Shown piece after piece: positions 28,053 to 36,664 of a stretch of 64,000 nt of DNA. The notes beneath the pieces are model-generated. The model was not told the DNA's origin. It did no database searches and saw nothing but the letters and a program-made list of their open reading frames with translations. The DNA is from Thioalkalivibrio paradoxus ARh 1 (lineage in GTDB: Bacteria; Pseudomonadota; Gammaproteobacteria; Ectothiorhodospirales; Ectothiorhodospiraceae). Location: contig NZ_CP007029.1 in NCBI RefSeq assembly GCF_000227685.2, positions 1,772,501 through 1,836,500 of the forward strand. The letters run 5' to 3'. A program made the position numbers and the translations under genes. Positions within the stretch are counted from its first letter, which is position 1. Each line of letters begins with the position of its first letter.

Positions 28053-29033
28053 CTATGGAACGCGCACCCATTCGAATCGGCCTTCGGCCGACACCGGCGT
28101 CGGGCCATCGGCGGTGAACTGGAAGTTCATAGTGAAGTACCCGTTCTGCTCGGTCAGTTCAACGGTGCCATCGACCGAATCCATGCGCACACCATCGCCA
28201 AAAACTCTGACAATACGATTGTCCCAGTCCCTACTCGGGGCCAATTGATAAGTGCCCGGTTGTGGATCAGGACCAAAACTGAAGCCGACCAGATCGGCCC
28301 AGACCTCGAAGCGATGGTCCTGGGCCTGGCGCATCACCCGGTCGGACACCTCTTCGGTTTCACCATCACGCGTGTAGGTGAAGAACGCCTCACCGCGAGG
28401 CAGGTAGGGTGCGCGATAAACGCGGCCCTGGATCTCGATGCGCTGGTCATCGTCACGACCGTTGTGAAAATGGAATGAAGCGGTCAGATGATCTCCGATT
28501 TCGCCAATAGTGATTTCGCCTTCGAGCGTCCTGGCGGTTTCACTCCAGACCATGTCTCTTCGCTGCAGACCGGCGTAGGCCTCACCCTGACGGGCCATGC
28601 GCGAATGACGAATCGTGTAGGTCTGCCCCGCCCGAGCATCCGGCGGCAACTGGACCCAGGTGGTGGCCATTTCCTCTTCGCCACCGTCGCGGCTGACCGC
28701 CGAGTGCAGCCAGATCCGGTAGGGACCGGTGGCATTCCAGGTATCGACACGCTCACGACCGCCGAAGCCATCAGCACGCTCACGCGACGCCGTGTAGGTC
28801 CGCGGTTCGAAACGCGCGGCCGGGCCGTCGCCGGTGTAGGGTCCGGTCGAGACGACAAATCCGGCAATGTCGATCTCGTACTCACCCGGACCCAGACCGG
28901 CAGCCATTCGGTCAACGTCAGCACCGCCTGAGCGGCTCGCACCTGGCCCATCGCCGCCATTGCCGCAACCGGCTAACATCAACACGCTGCCGACAAGAAA
29001 AGCACGAAAGTAAAACATGAATCGAATGGTCAT
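28053..29033 (-). CDS. Lipoprotein of unknown function
   Basis: The 326-residue protein carries a lipoprotein signal (FRAFLVGSVLMLAGCGNGG, lipobox LAGC). A glycine-rich linker follows and then a beta-rich domain with phrases such as GEYEIDIAGFVVSTGPYTGD. It includes two similar-looking halves, each with an ETARTLEGEITIGEIGDH / NGYFTMNFQFTADGPTP type segment. No family is recognised. GC content is lower than in the neighbours, consistent with acquisition by transfer. It would sit in the outer or inner membrane facing the periplasm. Confidence 0.75.
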   Translation of the reverse strand: MTIRFMFYFRAFLVGSVLMLAGCGNGGDGPGASRSGGADVDRMAAGLGPGEYEIDIAGFVVSTGPYTGDGPAARFEPRTYTASRERADGFGGRERVDTWNATGPYRIWLHSAVSRDGGEEEMATTWVQLPPDARAGQTYTIRHSRMARQGEAYAGLQRRDMVWSETARTLEGEITIGEIGDHLTASFHFHNGRDDDQRIEIQGRVYRAPYLPRGEAFFTYTRDGETEEVSDRVMRQAQDHRFEVWADLVGFSFGPDPQPGTYQLAPSRDWDNRIVRVFGDGVRMDSVDGTVELTEQNGYFTMNFQFTADGPTPVSAEGRFEWVRVP

Positions 29034-29912
29034 GGTCGAACTCCCGAGTTCGTCTTAACTGGTCAAGGTCGTCCCCGATTTACGAGACTTTCAGGATAAA
29101 GTGGCCAATTGGGCTTCACGCTCAGTAAAGATAACCCTTACCCTGCGGCTTGATCGGTTCAGGCAGTTCATTGTCCCCGAGGAGTTCGCTCAAGTCGATT
29201 TCGATCGTGGGGGCGATGTAATCCATGGGCACGTCGTTGACGGATAGGGAATCCAACCGCCTTCGCCGCAATATCCCTTTGCCCCGGGGGCCTGTCAAGT
29301 CCCAACGGAAGCCCCTTCTGAGCGGCGGCGCCAGCCTATGCGACCGAAATCGGTCTACCAGGGAGTGTCGGAGACGGATTTTCCGTTGCCCTATGAGCGA
29401 GAACCCGCCGCCGTGGTTCCACGTTTTCATCGTTTTGCAGGTGTGGGCATCGATGCGCCCACGGCGCACGAATGCCCGCAGGATGCGGCCGGCGAACCTG
29501 GGTTTGCACCGACCGCAGGGCATCGGCGTCGATGGCCGCCGCCGCGATTAAGCGGAAACCCTGCTCCGAGTGGGGCTCGAACACGCTGAGTGGCCGGGTA
29601 GTCGGCCATGGCTCCAGCGGCCGCAACGCTCACCGCACCTCGGGAAGCGAGAGATTGCGATCAGGCGTCGGCGACGAGCAGAGATCACCGCGGGAGTGCC
29701 GAGAAGCCTGCAAACAATGGAAGACGGGCCACGTCGGCGCACAGCGGATCCCTGTGGGCGGACCCTGGTTCTGGTGGCTATACTTCGTGGTGACCCGTCA
29801 CATCGGGGGCCTTCGTCGTGTGGTGGTTCCGTGGCGGGTGGCTGCTCCGGGGCATCCGTGACCGGTCAGTCCATCAGAGCCCGTTCATCCGCTGTGCGAG
29901 GGGAGGTGGCCC
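29034..29912. other. Long stretch without a confident gene
   Basis: Nearly 900 bases between the lipoprotein and the NmrA-like gene. Several overlapping open frames occur, but none has both a ribosome binding site and family character. The one peptide-like frame is listed separately. The region may hold gene remains. Confidence 0.4.
29122..29226 (-). other. Possible 34-residue peptide ORF
   Basis: A minus-strand frame begins MDYIAPTIEIDLSELLGD, continues NELPEPIKPQGK and ends GYLY. It is acidic at first, proline-rich in the middle and has an aromatic end, which superficially resembles RiPP precursors. There is no ribosome binding site before the ATG and no modifying enzyme beside it. It could equally be the tail of a decayed gene, since the frame stays open upstream. 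Confidence 0.2.
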
Positions 29913-30863
29913 ATGGCTGCTGTGAGAACCATCGTTGTCATCGGCGCCACCGGGGCCCAGGGGGGCGGGCTGGCACGCGCCATACGCAGCGATCCGGAAG
30001 GCCACTTTCAGGTACGCGCCCTGACGCGCAATGCCCAGTCGGAGCCCGCCCGGGAACTGACTCGGATCGGCGCGGAGGTGGTGGAGGCGAACCTGGACGA
30101 TGTACAGAGCCTCAAGAAGGCATTCGAGGGGGCCTGGGGCGCATACTGCGTCACCAACTTCTGGGAGCATTTCTCCCCGGAGCGGGAGCTGTCCCAGGCG
30201 GCCAACATGGCCGAGGCGGCTGCGGCGGCGGGGCTAGGGCATGTGATCTGGTCGACCCTGGAGGACACCCGCAAGTGGGTGCCGCTGGATGACGACCGGA
30301 TGCCCACGCTCATGGGTCGGTACAAGGTGCCGCATTTCGACGCCAAGGGCGAAGCCAATCAGGCATTCACCGAGCGCGGTGTCCCGACCACCTGCCTGCT
30401 CACCTCGTTCTACTGGGAAAACTTCATCTACTTCGGCCTGGGTCCGAAGCGCGGGTCCGACGGCGTGTACGCCATCACCATGCCCATGGGCGATGCCAAG
30501 CTGCCGGGCATCGGCTGCGAGGACATCGGCCGCTGCGCCTTGGGCATCTTCAAGCGGGGCGGTGACTATATCGGCCGGACGGTAGGCATCGCGGGCGAGC
30601 ATCTGACGGGGGCTCAAATGGCAGCGGCCATGGGCCGTGCTCTAGGCGTCGAGGTCCGTTACAACGACGTGCCCCCCGATGTGTACCGGGGCTTCGGTTT
30701 CCAGGGCGCCGACGATCTGGGCAACATGTTTCAGTTCAAGCGCGACTTCAATGCCGAATTCTGCGGCGCCCGTGACGTGGACCAGGCACGGTTTCTCAAC
30801 CCAGCGCTCGAGACCTTTGATCAGTGGCTCGCGCGCAATCGGGATCGAATCCCCCTGGGGTAG
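29913..30863 (+). CDS. NmrA-like NAD(P)-binding protein
   Basis: Atypical short-chain dehydrogenase of 316 residues. The Rossmann nucleotide motif is VVIGATGAQGGGLARAI at the N-terminus, followed by RALTRNAQS, which would contact the NADP phosphate. ANLDDVQSLKKAFEGAWGAYCVTNFWE matches the NmrA/HSCARG family, which senses the NADPH/NADP ratio or acts as a reductase on unknown substrates. The ATG has GGGGAGGTGGCCC before it. It stands alone, next to gene remains, in a stretch that looks accessory. Confidence 0.88.
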   Translation: MAAVRTIVVIGATGAQGGGLARAIRSDPEGHFQVRALTRNAQSEPARELTRIGAEVVEANLDDVQSLKKAFEGAWGAYCVTNFWEHFSPERELSQAANMAEAAAAAGLGHVIWSTLEDTRKWVPLDDDRMPTLMGRYKVPHFDAKGEANQAFTERGVPTTCLLTSFYWENFIYFGLGPKRGSDGVYAITMPMGDAKLPGIGCEDIGRCALGIFKRGGDYIGRTVGIAGEHLTGAQMAAAMGRALGVEVRYNDVPPDVYRGFGFQGADDLGNMFQFKRDFNAEFCGARDVDQARFLNPALETFDQWLARNRDRIPLG

Positions 30864-31083
30864 CCGGGTGGCCACGGCGTGTCTGGCTCCGGTGGTGGTC
30901 TGTCCCTTCCACGCGCCTGCCCGCTGGGGCCGCGCGATCTTCCACATTGCCCGCGCGGGCGCGGTTGACCGAACGCTGGTGCCGGTCGCGCAGGTTAGGG
31001 GCAGGGGAACATGAGTCGGCCATACGCGCTGGGGCGCCATCCATGAAAATGGGCGGTGGGTCAGGCGCTACGCGACCGCGAGG

Positions 31084-31329
31084 TTGCAACCGGGCGAGGA
31101 CCTCGACAGATCGACCGCGCGGGTCGACCGGGTGGAGAAACTGCCAATCTATGCCGCGGCCGGGGTGCGTCACGCGTGGCTGATCGATCCCGATCTGCGG
31201 ACGCTGGAGGCTTTCGAGAACCACGACGGCCGCTGGCTGCTGTTGGCCGCACGGGAAAACGACAACCCGGTCCAGTTGCCGCCGTTCGACGCGATCTCGT
31301 TTTCGCTGGACGCCCTGTGGGCCGACTGA
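31084..31329 (+). pseudogene. Uma2-family endonuclease fragment (C-terminal part)
   Basis: About 80 residues match the C-terminal half of Uma2-family (DUF820) proteins: RVDRVEKLPIYAAAGVRHAW, followed by LIDPDLRTLEAFE. The first hundred or so residues expected of the family are missing, and the sequence upstream quickly meets a stop in this frame. The apparent start is a TTG without a ribosome binding site. It is therefore a relic of a PD-(D/E)xK-fold gene. Confidence 0.75.
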
Positions 31330-31376
31330 AGGGGTGTCTACGGAAGGCCGCCTGGCCGCGAGCGTGAGGAGGAGGC

Positions 31377-32006
31377 ATGTTCGGCTGGTTACGCGGATCG
31401 GGGCAGGGGGCAGCGCAGGAGCGGTTTTCGCCGGCGCCGCATAGGCTGGAGGCATTGTCGGACGGCGTCTTCGCCATCGTTCTGACGCTGCTCGCACTCG
31501 AACTGCGACTGCCGGACGCTGCGCATGATGCGCGTTTCACCGACGTCATTGCCGGCAATGCGGCCTTGATCGGCAGCTATGCCGTCTCGTTCTTCATCGT
31601 CGGCTTGTTGTGGAAGCTGCACCATATGGTGCTGGAGCGGATCGGGCGCGGCGTCGCCGGCATTCACGTCCTCAACCTCGCCTTTCTCGCGACCGTGACG
31701 CTGACGCCGTGGTCGCTCGGCAACCTCACCAGCTTCCCCGGCGATGCCGTCGCGGTCGCGACCTTTTCCGGGCTACTGCTCGCGGCCTGGCTGATCTTGA
31801 TCGCGATCCTAACCTCGGCGCTGGCGGGGCAGGGGCACGACGAGGCGCAGCGGTTGCGCATCCGGCAATTGCGCGTCAGCCTGAGCAGCGGTCCGCTCGT
31901 CGCCGCTGCCTCGATCGCGATCGCGCCGTTTTCCACCGATGCCGCACTTTATGTCTGGCTCGCGCTGATACCGCTGTCGGCATTGAGGCGCCGTTTCGCG
32001 CGATAG
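31377..32006 (+). CDS. TMEM175-family membrane protein (DUF1211)
   Basis: The 209-residue protein has about six hydrophobic helices. It begins with the family hallmark RLEALSDGVFAIVLTLLALE, corresponding to the FSDG motif that lines the pore of TMEM175 potassium channels; here the first residue is Leu-Ser-Asp-Gly. Bacterial members conduct potassium with modest selectivity. The ATG is preceded by GAGGAGGAGGC. It is likely expressed with the following membrane protein, 54 bases downstream. The wording of both genes (codon choice, Ala-rich helices) suggests recent transfer, perhaps from an alphaproteobacterium. Confidence 0.85.
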   Translation: MFGWLRGSGQGAAQERFSPAPHRLEALSDGVFAIVLTLLALELRLPDAAHDARFTDVIAGNAALIGSYAVSFFIVGLLWKLHHMVLERIGRGVAGIHVLNLAFLATVTLTPWSLGNLTSFPGDAVAVATFSGLLLAAWLILIAILTSALAGQGHDEAQRLRIRQLRVSLSSGPLVAAASIAIAPFSTDAALYVWLALIPLSALRRRFAR

Positions 32007-32060
32007 GGGCTGGAGCATCGCGCGCCGCCGCTCGCGAATCTGAAGAAGAAGGAGCAGACC

Positions 32061-32561
32061 ATGACCTCCCACGGTTCGTTCATCGCCGCGTTCCACATCC
32101 TTTTCCTGCTGATTCCGCCCGTGAGCGCCGCGCTCTGGTGGCACCATCGTCGGAACATCGGGGCGCGGTATCGGCCGATCCTCCTGAAGCATCTCGTGTT
32201 CGTCGGCGTGGGCGTCCAGGGGTTCATGGCGGGGCTGAAGCAGATCTTTACCGGCGAAAGCATCGCGGCCTATCTCGACTGGGCCTACAGCCCCTTTGTC
32301 GCCGAGCTCGGCCTGATGAATCTGTCCTTCGGGATTCTCGGCCTGATCGCGCCCTTCGCCTCGCGCGGCTTTCTGATCGCGACCTCGCTTGGCTACGGTA
32401 TCTTCCTCATCGGCGCGGCGACCGGGCATCTTTACGACGTGATCAACACGGGCAATCTGGCGCTCGGCAATATCGGGCCGACCCTGTGGTCCGACATACT
32501 GATCCCGCTCGTCCTGCTCTGGTTGATTCTTGCTACGCGCGAGAACGCAAAGGCCGCGTGA
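32061..32561 (+). CDS. DUF6790-like membrane protein
   Basis: The 166-residue integral membrane protein has four predicted helices, beginning FIAAFHILFLLIPPVSAALW. The motif SPFVAELGLMNLSFGILGLI and the ending GNIGPTLWSDILIPLVLLWL match a family annotated as DUF6790, function unknown. A strong ribosome binding site (AAGAAGGAGCAGACC) precedes the ATG. It follows the TMEM175-type gene in the same direction and probably shares its transcript. Confidence 0.65.
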   Translation: MTSHGSFIAAFHILFLLIPPVSAALWWHHRRNIGARYRPILLKHLVFVGVGVQGFMAGLKQIFTGESIAAYLDWAYSPFVAELGLMNLSFGILGLIAPFASRGFLIATSLGYGIFLIGAATGHLYDVINTGNLALGNIGPTLWSDILIPLVLLWLILATRENAKAA

Positions 32562-32619
32562 TTCGAAACGGGCGCGGCGGGGGGCAGGAGAGGATGGTCT
32601 GCGCAAGCAGGCGTCGGCA

Positions 32620-32997
32620 CTATGCCTTCATCCCTGCTTCGAGCCCCTGCCGCCAGTCATCCACGAAAGCCTCGATGGTCTCGATGAAGTCGGGGTCATG
32701 CTCCCGGCGGTTGATGGTGCAGTGGATCACCACCGCGTCCGGGTCGGGTGGCAAATCGGTGGTGATCGTCCAGGCGAGCGCGTTCGGACAGCCCGGAAGG
32801 GTGAAGCGTACGCCGCCGCGGATGGTCTCCCGGCTCACCACGAATTCGCCCCACACGCAGTAGATTCGACCGCTGTCACCCGACTGTTCCAACACGGTAT
32901 CGATGGAGGCGCACCAGTCGGGAAGACGCTCTATCGTGATTTGTTGCTCGAGACCGCCGGCGTCAGCGCCAATGCGGGCAGTGGCAAAGAATTCCAT
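32620..32997 (-). CDS. Small soluble protein of unknown function, 125 residues
   Basis: The protein starts MEFFATARIGADAGGLEQQI and contains WGEFVVSRETIRGGVRFTLP and NALAWTITTDLPPDPDAVVI. It looks like a compact alpha/beta protein without export signal. No family is recognised. The ATG chosen has GAGGGG six bases upstream; an open frame extends 47 codons further up but lacks such a site. It is convergent with the DUF6790 gene. Confidence 0.6.
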   Translation of the reverse strand: MEFFATARIGADAGGLEQQITIERLPDWCASIDTVLEQSGDSGRIYCVWGEFVVSRETIRGGVRFTLPGCPNALAWTITTDLPPDPDAVVIHCTINRREHDPDFIETIEAFVDDWRQGLEAGMKA

Positions 32998-33269
32998 CGC
33001 AGACCCCTCGGGTGGATATCGGCCCCCGAACCGCCAGTGATGCGCAAGCGGAGGGCGCCCTTTGCGGACCGTGGCCGATTCGGATGGTTCTCGTCCTGCG
33101 CATGTCTTCGCTCCTGTCCGGAATCCCGTACCGATCATGGCTCAGCCACTGGCCGGATTCCACTCGGGTTGACGAGGAACCGAAAAGGCGCAACACCTAA
33201 CCCGGCACCCGCGTGTGTGCGCTGGGTACGGAACGGGCCGCGGCCGGATCGAGCAGCTGAAAGTGGGGC

Positions 33270-33629
33270 TCAGCGCGAACCGTCGCCCTGCAGGAGCTGA
33301 TGCTGCAGGGCAAGCAGTTCCTGGCGCAGGACCGGGTCGGGGTCATTGATTTGAATGCCGACGGGGCCCACGGGCTCGTTGATCCGAAACTTCAGCGCCT
33401 GGTGCCCGGCCACCGTCAGTTCCAGTAACTCGCCCTGATGCTGCTGGGCGATCGCCTGGAGCCGGCTCACCGCCGTGGGTCGGAGCCGGAGCCAGACCTG
33501 GTGGCCGTCCATCGCCACTGCGCTGATCTCTTCGGAGGCCAAGTTGACGCGGACGACCGGCTCCGCCTGTGCCGCGCTCGCGATTACGGCGGCAAGAGCG
33601 AGCAAAACACTCAAGAACAGCGACCGCAC
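33270..33629 (-). CDS. Exported protein with SecDF P1-head-like domain
   Basis: The 119-residue protein has a clean signal peptide (RSLFLSVLLALAAVIASAAQ) and a mature part of about 95 residues. The pattern LTVAGHQALKFRINEPVGPV, preceded by RLRPTAVSRLQAIAQQHQGE, is reminiscent of the head subdomain of the SecD P1 region (LTPEAA...G..LAI..DG..L..P.I). That resemblance is by eye only. The GTG start has AAGGAG six bases upstream. It stands alone, so no function can be given. Confidence 0.65.
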   Translation of the reverse strand: MRSLFLSVLLALAAVIASAAQAEPVVRVNLASEEISAVAMDGHQVWLRLRPTAVSRLQAIAQQHQGELLELTVAGHQALKFRINEPVGPVGIQINDPDPVLRQELLALQHQLLQGDGSR

Positions 33630-33885
33630 CTCGGTCTCCTTGCAAACAGCAGCATCGGTCGGGCGGCATGCCCTGGACCCAGGTTGAGTCTACCGAATCA
33701 GTCACAACAAAGGCGTCCGCTACAAGTAGACCACTTCATTGCTCGGTGACCGGGGGCGAGGGCACACAGCAGAAGGACGAGGTAGAGAGCGCCCAGATGC
33801 ACTATCCGTACGCGTGCAGAGCCTCGCATTCGTTTCCCACCGAGGCGAAACGAATGAAACTGGATTGCGGCTGCTCACCCTGAGA
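33630..33885. other. Intergenic region, nothing recognised
   Basis: About 255 bases upstream of the exported protein and downstream of the convergent LysR gene. No RNA gene, repeat or promoter stands out. Confidence 0.35.
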
Positions 33886-34776
33886 TCAGCCGTTGAGCAG
33901 CCCGCCCAGTTCCGAGGCCGCAACATCCATGAAAGCCCGCAGTTTGGGCGGCACGAAACGCTGGCGCGGGTAGACCAGATGGACGGGATCCGCTCGGGCC
34001 TGCCAGGTGGGGAGCACCCTCACCAGCCTTCTCGCTTCGATGTCTTCACGGCAAATGTAGGTGGGCAGTATCCCGATTCCCTGCCCGCGCTGGGTCAACA
34101 GGCGAATCACGCCCAGGTCATTGACGATCAGGTTGCCATCCATCGGTACAGTCACACTGTCCTTGCGATTCGATAGTGTCCATTGCGATTTGCCGAATGA
34201 CGTGAACTGGAGGCAACGGTGCCGGCGAAGGCCACGTGGTGATGCCAGCGGCGGTGCGGCATCGAGATAGTCCGGGCTCGAAAACAGTGCCCAACACGCG
34301 ATACCGACCCGTTTCGCGATCAGGGTCGAGTCGCGCAGCTCGCCGGCCCGGATGGCGACATCGACGCCCTTGGCCACCAGGTCCAAGTAGCTTTCCGTGA
34401 GGGACAGATCGACGTCGATACGCGGGTAGGATCTGCGCAGCCGTTCGAGCAAGCCGACCAGGATGGTATCGCCAAGGTCTGTGGGTGCCGTTACCCGTAG
34501 CCGACCCGTTGGTTCGCCCATGGATGCCGTCACAGCGGCCTCCGCTTCGAGCATGTGTCCGAGTCCGGCGGCCGCGTGATGGAAATAGATCTCGCCGAGT
34601 TCGGTGAGACTGAGCCGGCGGGTGGTGCGTTGCAGCAAGGTCACGCCGAGCCGCCGCTCCAGGCGGGCAACCCGCGTGCTTACCGTGGAGGTCGGCAGGC
34701 CGAGTTGCCGGGCGGCAGCGCTGAAACTCCGCATTTGCACCACCTTCACGAACACCGCGCTCTCGTTGAGATCCAT
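33886..34776 (-). CDS. LysR-family transcriptional regulator
   Basis: The 296-residue regulator has an N-terminal winged helix-turn-helix (SFSAAARQLGLPTSTVSTRV followed by ARLERRLGVTLLQRTTRR). The periplasmic-binding-protein-like effector domain follows from about residue 90. It is of the DsdC/AaeR-like subgroup with the start MDLNESAVFVKVVQMRSFSA. It is divergent from a pirin and an isochorismatase-type hydrolase gene, and LysR proteins usually control the divergent neighbour, so this pair is the likely target. Confidence 0.93.
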   Translation of the reverse strand: MDLNESAVFVKVVQMRSFSAAARQLGLPTSTVSTRVARLERRLGVTLLQRTTRRLSLTELGEIYFHHAAAGLGHMLEAEAAVTASMGEPTGRLRVTAPTDLGDTILVGLLERLRRSYPRIDVDLSLTESYLDLVAKGVDVAIRAGELRDSTLIAKRVGIACWALFSSPDYLDAAPPLASPRGLRRHRCLQFTSFGKSQWTLSNRKDSVTVPMDGNLIVNDLGVIRLLTQRGQGIGILPTYICREDIEARRLVRVLPTWQARADPVHLVYPRQRFVPPKLRAFMDVAASELGGLLNG

Positions 34777-34875
34777 GCCGATTGTTCAACCAGATGAATA
34801 GAGTTTGAGCATTCTACCACCTAGTGGCGGCAACCCTGCATCGCTAGAGTTGCAGTCATCAACACAGGAGGCGCC
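34777..34875. promoter_or_regulatory. Divergent LysR / pirin control region
   Basis: About 100 bases between the divergent LysR and pirin genes. Relatively AT-rich stretches near 34790-34820 suit promoters. No single T-N11-A operator can be fixed by eye. The pirin ribosome binding site ACAGGAGG lies at the right edge. Confidence 0.35.
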
Positions 34876-35745
34876 ATGAAAAAGCTCACCTACATCAAGC
34901 GCAGCAACAGCGGCCACTGGGTCGGCGATGGATTCCCCGTCCGCACCGTTTTCTCCTACCACGACCTGGGGGACGAGATTTCCCCGTTCCTGCTGATGGA
35001 CTATGCGGGTCCGCACCATTTCGAACCCACCAGCCGGCGACGGGGTGTCGGCGCGCACCCTCATCGCGGGTTCGAGACCGTCACCATCGTCTATCACGGC
35101 GAAGTGTCGCATCGGGATACGACCGGGGCCGGAGGGACCATCGGCACCGGCGACGTGCAGTGGATGACCGCAGGATCGGGGCTTCTGCATGAGGAATTCC
35201 ACAGCGACGACTACGCGCAGCGTGGCGGCCCCTTCGAGATGATCCAGCTCTGGGTCAATCTGCCGGCGAGCGACAAGATGACCGCGCCGGCCTACCAGGG
35301 CATCACGCACGACCAGATCCCGCGGGTTCCTCTTCCCGACGGGGCCGGCACCGTGCGCGTGATTGCCGGCCGGTACGGCGAGGCGGCAGGCGCGGCCCGC
35401 ACGTTCACGCCGATCAATGTCTGGGATATGCGGCTTCAGGCCGGTGGACGCGTTTCGCTCGAATTGCCGCCGGGGCACAGCACGGCGCTGTTCGTGTTGA
35501 GCGGGCTGATCCGCGTCGACGGCCAGACGGTCGGCCCGGCGGAACTGGCCGTACTGGAGCGCGACGGCTCGACGCTGGGCTTCGAGGCCGCCCAGGACAG
35601 CGTCGTCCTGCTGCTCGGTGGCCAGCCGCTGAACGAGCCGGTCGTCGGGCATGGCCCGTTTGTCATGAACACCCGCGAGGAGATTGCGCAGGCCGTGCGC
35701 GACTTCAACGCCGGTCGGTTCGGGCAAATGCCCTCGTCGCCCTGA
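34876..35745 (+). CDS. Pirin-family protein
   Basis: The 289-residue bicupin has the pirin metal site in the N-terminal cupin: HPHRGFETVTIV supplies two His, and SGLLHEEFH supplies a third His and the Glu. Bacterial pirins of this type (YhhW-like) can act as quercetin 2,3-dioxygenases, while others bind metabolic enzymes. The C-terminal cupin begins at about residue 180. The ATG has ACAGGAGGCGCC upstream. It is followed 78 bases later by an isochorismatase-type hydrolase and is probably regulated by the divergent LysR protein. Confidence 0.93.
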   Translation: MKKLTYIKRSNSGHWVGDGFPVRTVFSYHDLGDEISPFLLMDYAGPHHFEPTSRRRGVGAHPHRGFETVTIVYHGEVSHRDTTGAGGTIGTGDVQWMTAGSGLLHEEFHSDDYAQRGGPFEMIQLWVNLPASDKMTAPAYQGITHDQIPRVPLPDGAGTVRVIAGRYGEAAGAARTFTPINVWDMRLQAGGRVSLELPPGHSTALFVLSGLIRVDGQTVGPAELAVLERDGSTLGFEAAQDSVVLLLGGQPLNEPVVGHGPFVMNTREEIAQAVRDFNAGRFGQMPSSP

Positions 35746-35823
35746 CGACGACACGCTTGCCAGACGAGCCACTGGCCCGCCCTTTCTACCCCCGACTGGG
35801 GGAACTCAACGAGGAGATCTGCC

Positions 35824-36450
35824 ATGACCAAACCCTATGTTCGACTGAACAAAGACGATGCCGCCGTCCTGCTGGTGGACCATCAAGCCGGGCTCCTGTC
35901 GCTGGTGCGCGATCTCAATCCCGATACGTTCCGGAACAATGTCCTGGCCCTGGCCGCGCTTGCCCGGTACTTTGAACTGCCGACCGTGCTGACCACGAGT
36001 TTCGAGTCCGGCCCGAATGGCCCCTTGATGACCGAGCTCAAGGAGACCTTTCCGGAGGCGCCGTACATCGCGCGTCCCGGTCAGATCAATGCCTGGGACA
36101 ACGATGCGTTCGTGCAGGCGGTCAGGGCCACCGGCAGGAAACAATTGATCATTGCCGGGATTGTCACCGAAGTCTGCGTGGCTTTTCCGTCGCTCTCGGC
36201 GCTGGAAGAGGGTTACGAGGTCTTCGTGGTCACTGATGCCTCCGGGACGTTCAACGCCCTTACCCGCGACGCGGCGTGGCAGCGCATGGCCGCCGCCGGT
36301 GCGCAGTTGATGACCTGGTTCGGGGTGGCCTGTGAACTGCATCGCGATTGGCGCAACGATGTAGAGGGCCTGGGGACACTGTTCGCGGAACACATCCCGG
36401 ATTATCGGAATCTGATGAACAGCTACGCGAGTTTGCAGGCAGCCCAATAG
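35824..36450 (+). CDS. Isochorismatase-family cysteine hydrolase (YcaC-like)
   Basis: The 208-residue protein has the YcaC pattern. The catalytic Asp is in AAVLLVDHQAGLL, and ARPGQINAWDNDAFV is the YcaC signature. The nucleophile Cys and its cis-peptide are in GIVTEVCVAFPSLSA. YcaC-like enzymes hydrolyse amide or related bonds, with substrate unknown in most cases. The ATG is preceded by GAGGAGATCTGCC. It sits in one probable operon with pirin under LysR control. Confidence 0.9.
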   Translation: MTKPYVRLNKDDAAVLLVDHQAGLLSLVRDLNPDTFRNNVLALAALARYFELPTVLTTSFESGPNGPLMTELKETFPEAPYIARPGQINAWDNDAFVQAVRATGRKQLIIAGIVTEVCVAFPSLSALEEGYEVFVVTDASGTFNALTRDAAWQRMAAAGAQLMTWFGVACELHRDWRNDVEGLGTLFAEHIPDYRNLMNSYASLQAAQ

Positions 36451-36635
36451 GACCCGGGAGCCGAGGACCTTGCCCGGCACCGTGGGCAGAGTCCTCTCCC
36501 TTGTCGGGCAGCCGGTGGGTACAACCCCGAAGGCCGCTTTCGTCCGGCTTCCGGGCAGCCATATGCGCGAGAACACGATGGACCGCTCGGAGCCGTGAAG
36601 GACCGGCGGGGTGGCGTGGTCGGGCATTTGGCAGT

Positions 36636-36664
36636 GAGTTATTGTCAAATCTGGTGTATGGCGG
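36636..36664. repeat. IS256 element, left terminal inverted repeat
   Basis: Begins GAGTTATTGTCAAATCTGG. Twenty-three of 29 positions match the reverse complement of the repeat at the other end, with an unbroken shared core ATCTGGTGTA. Confidence 0.8.
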
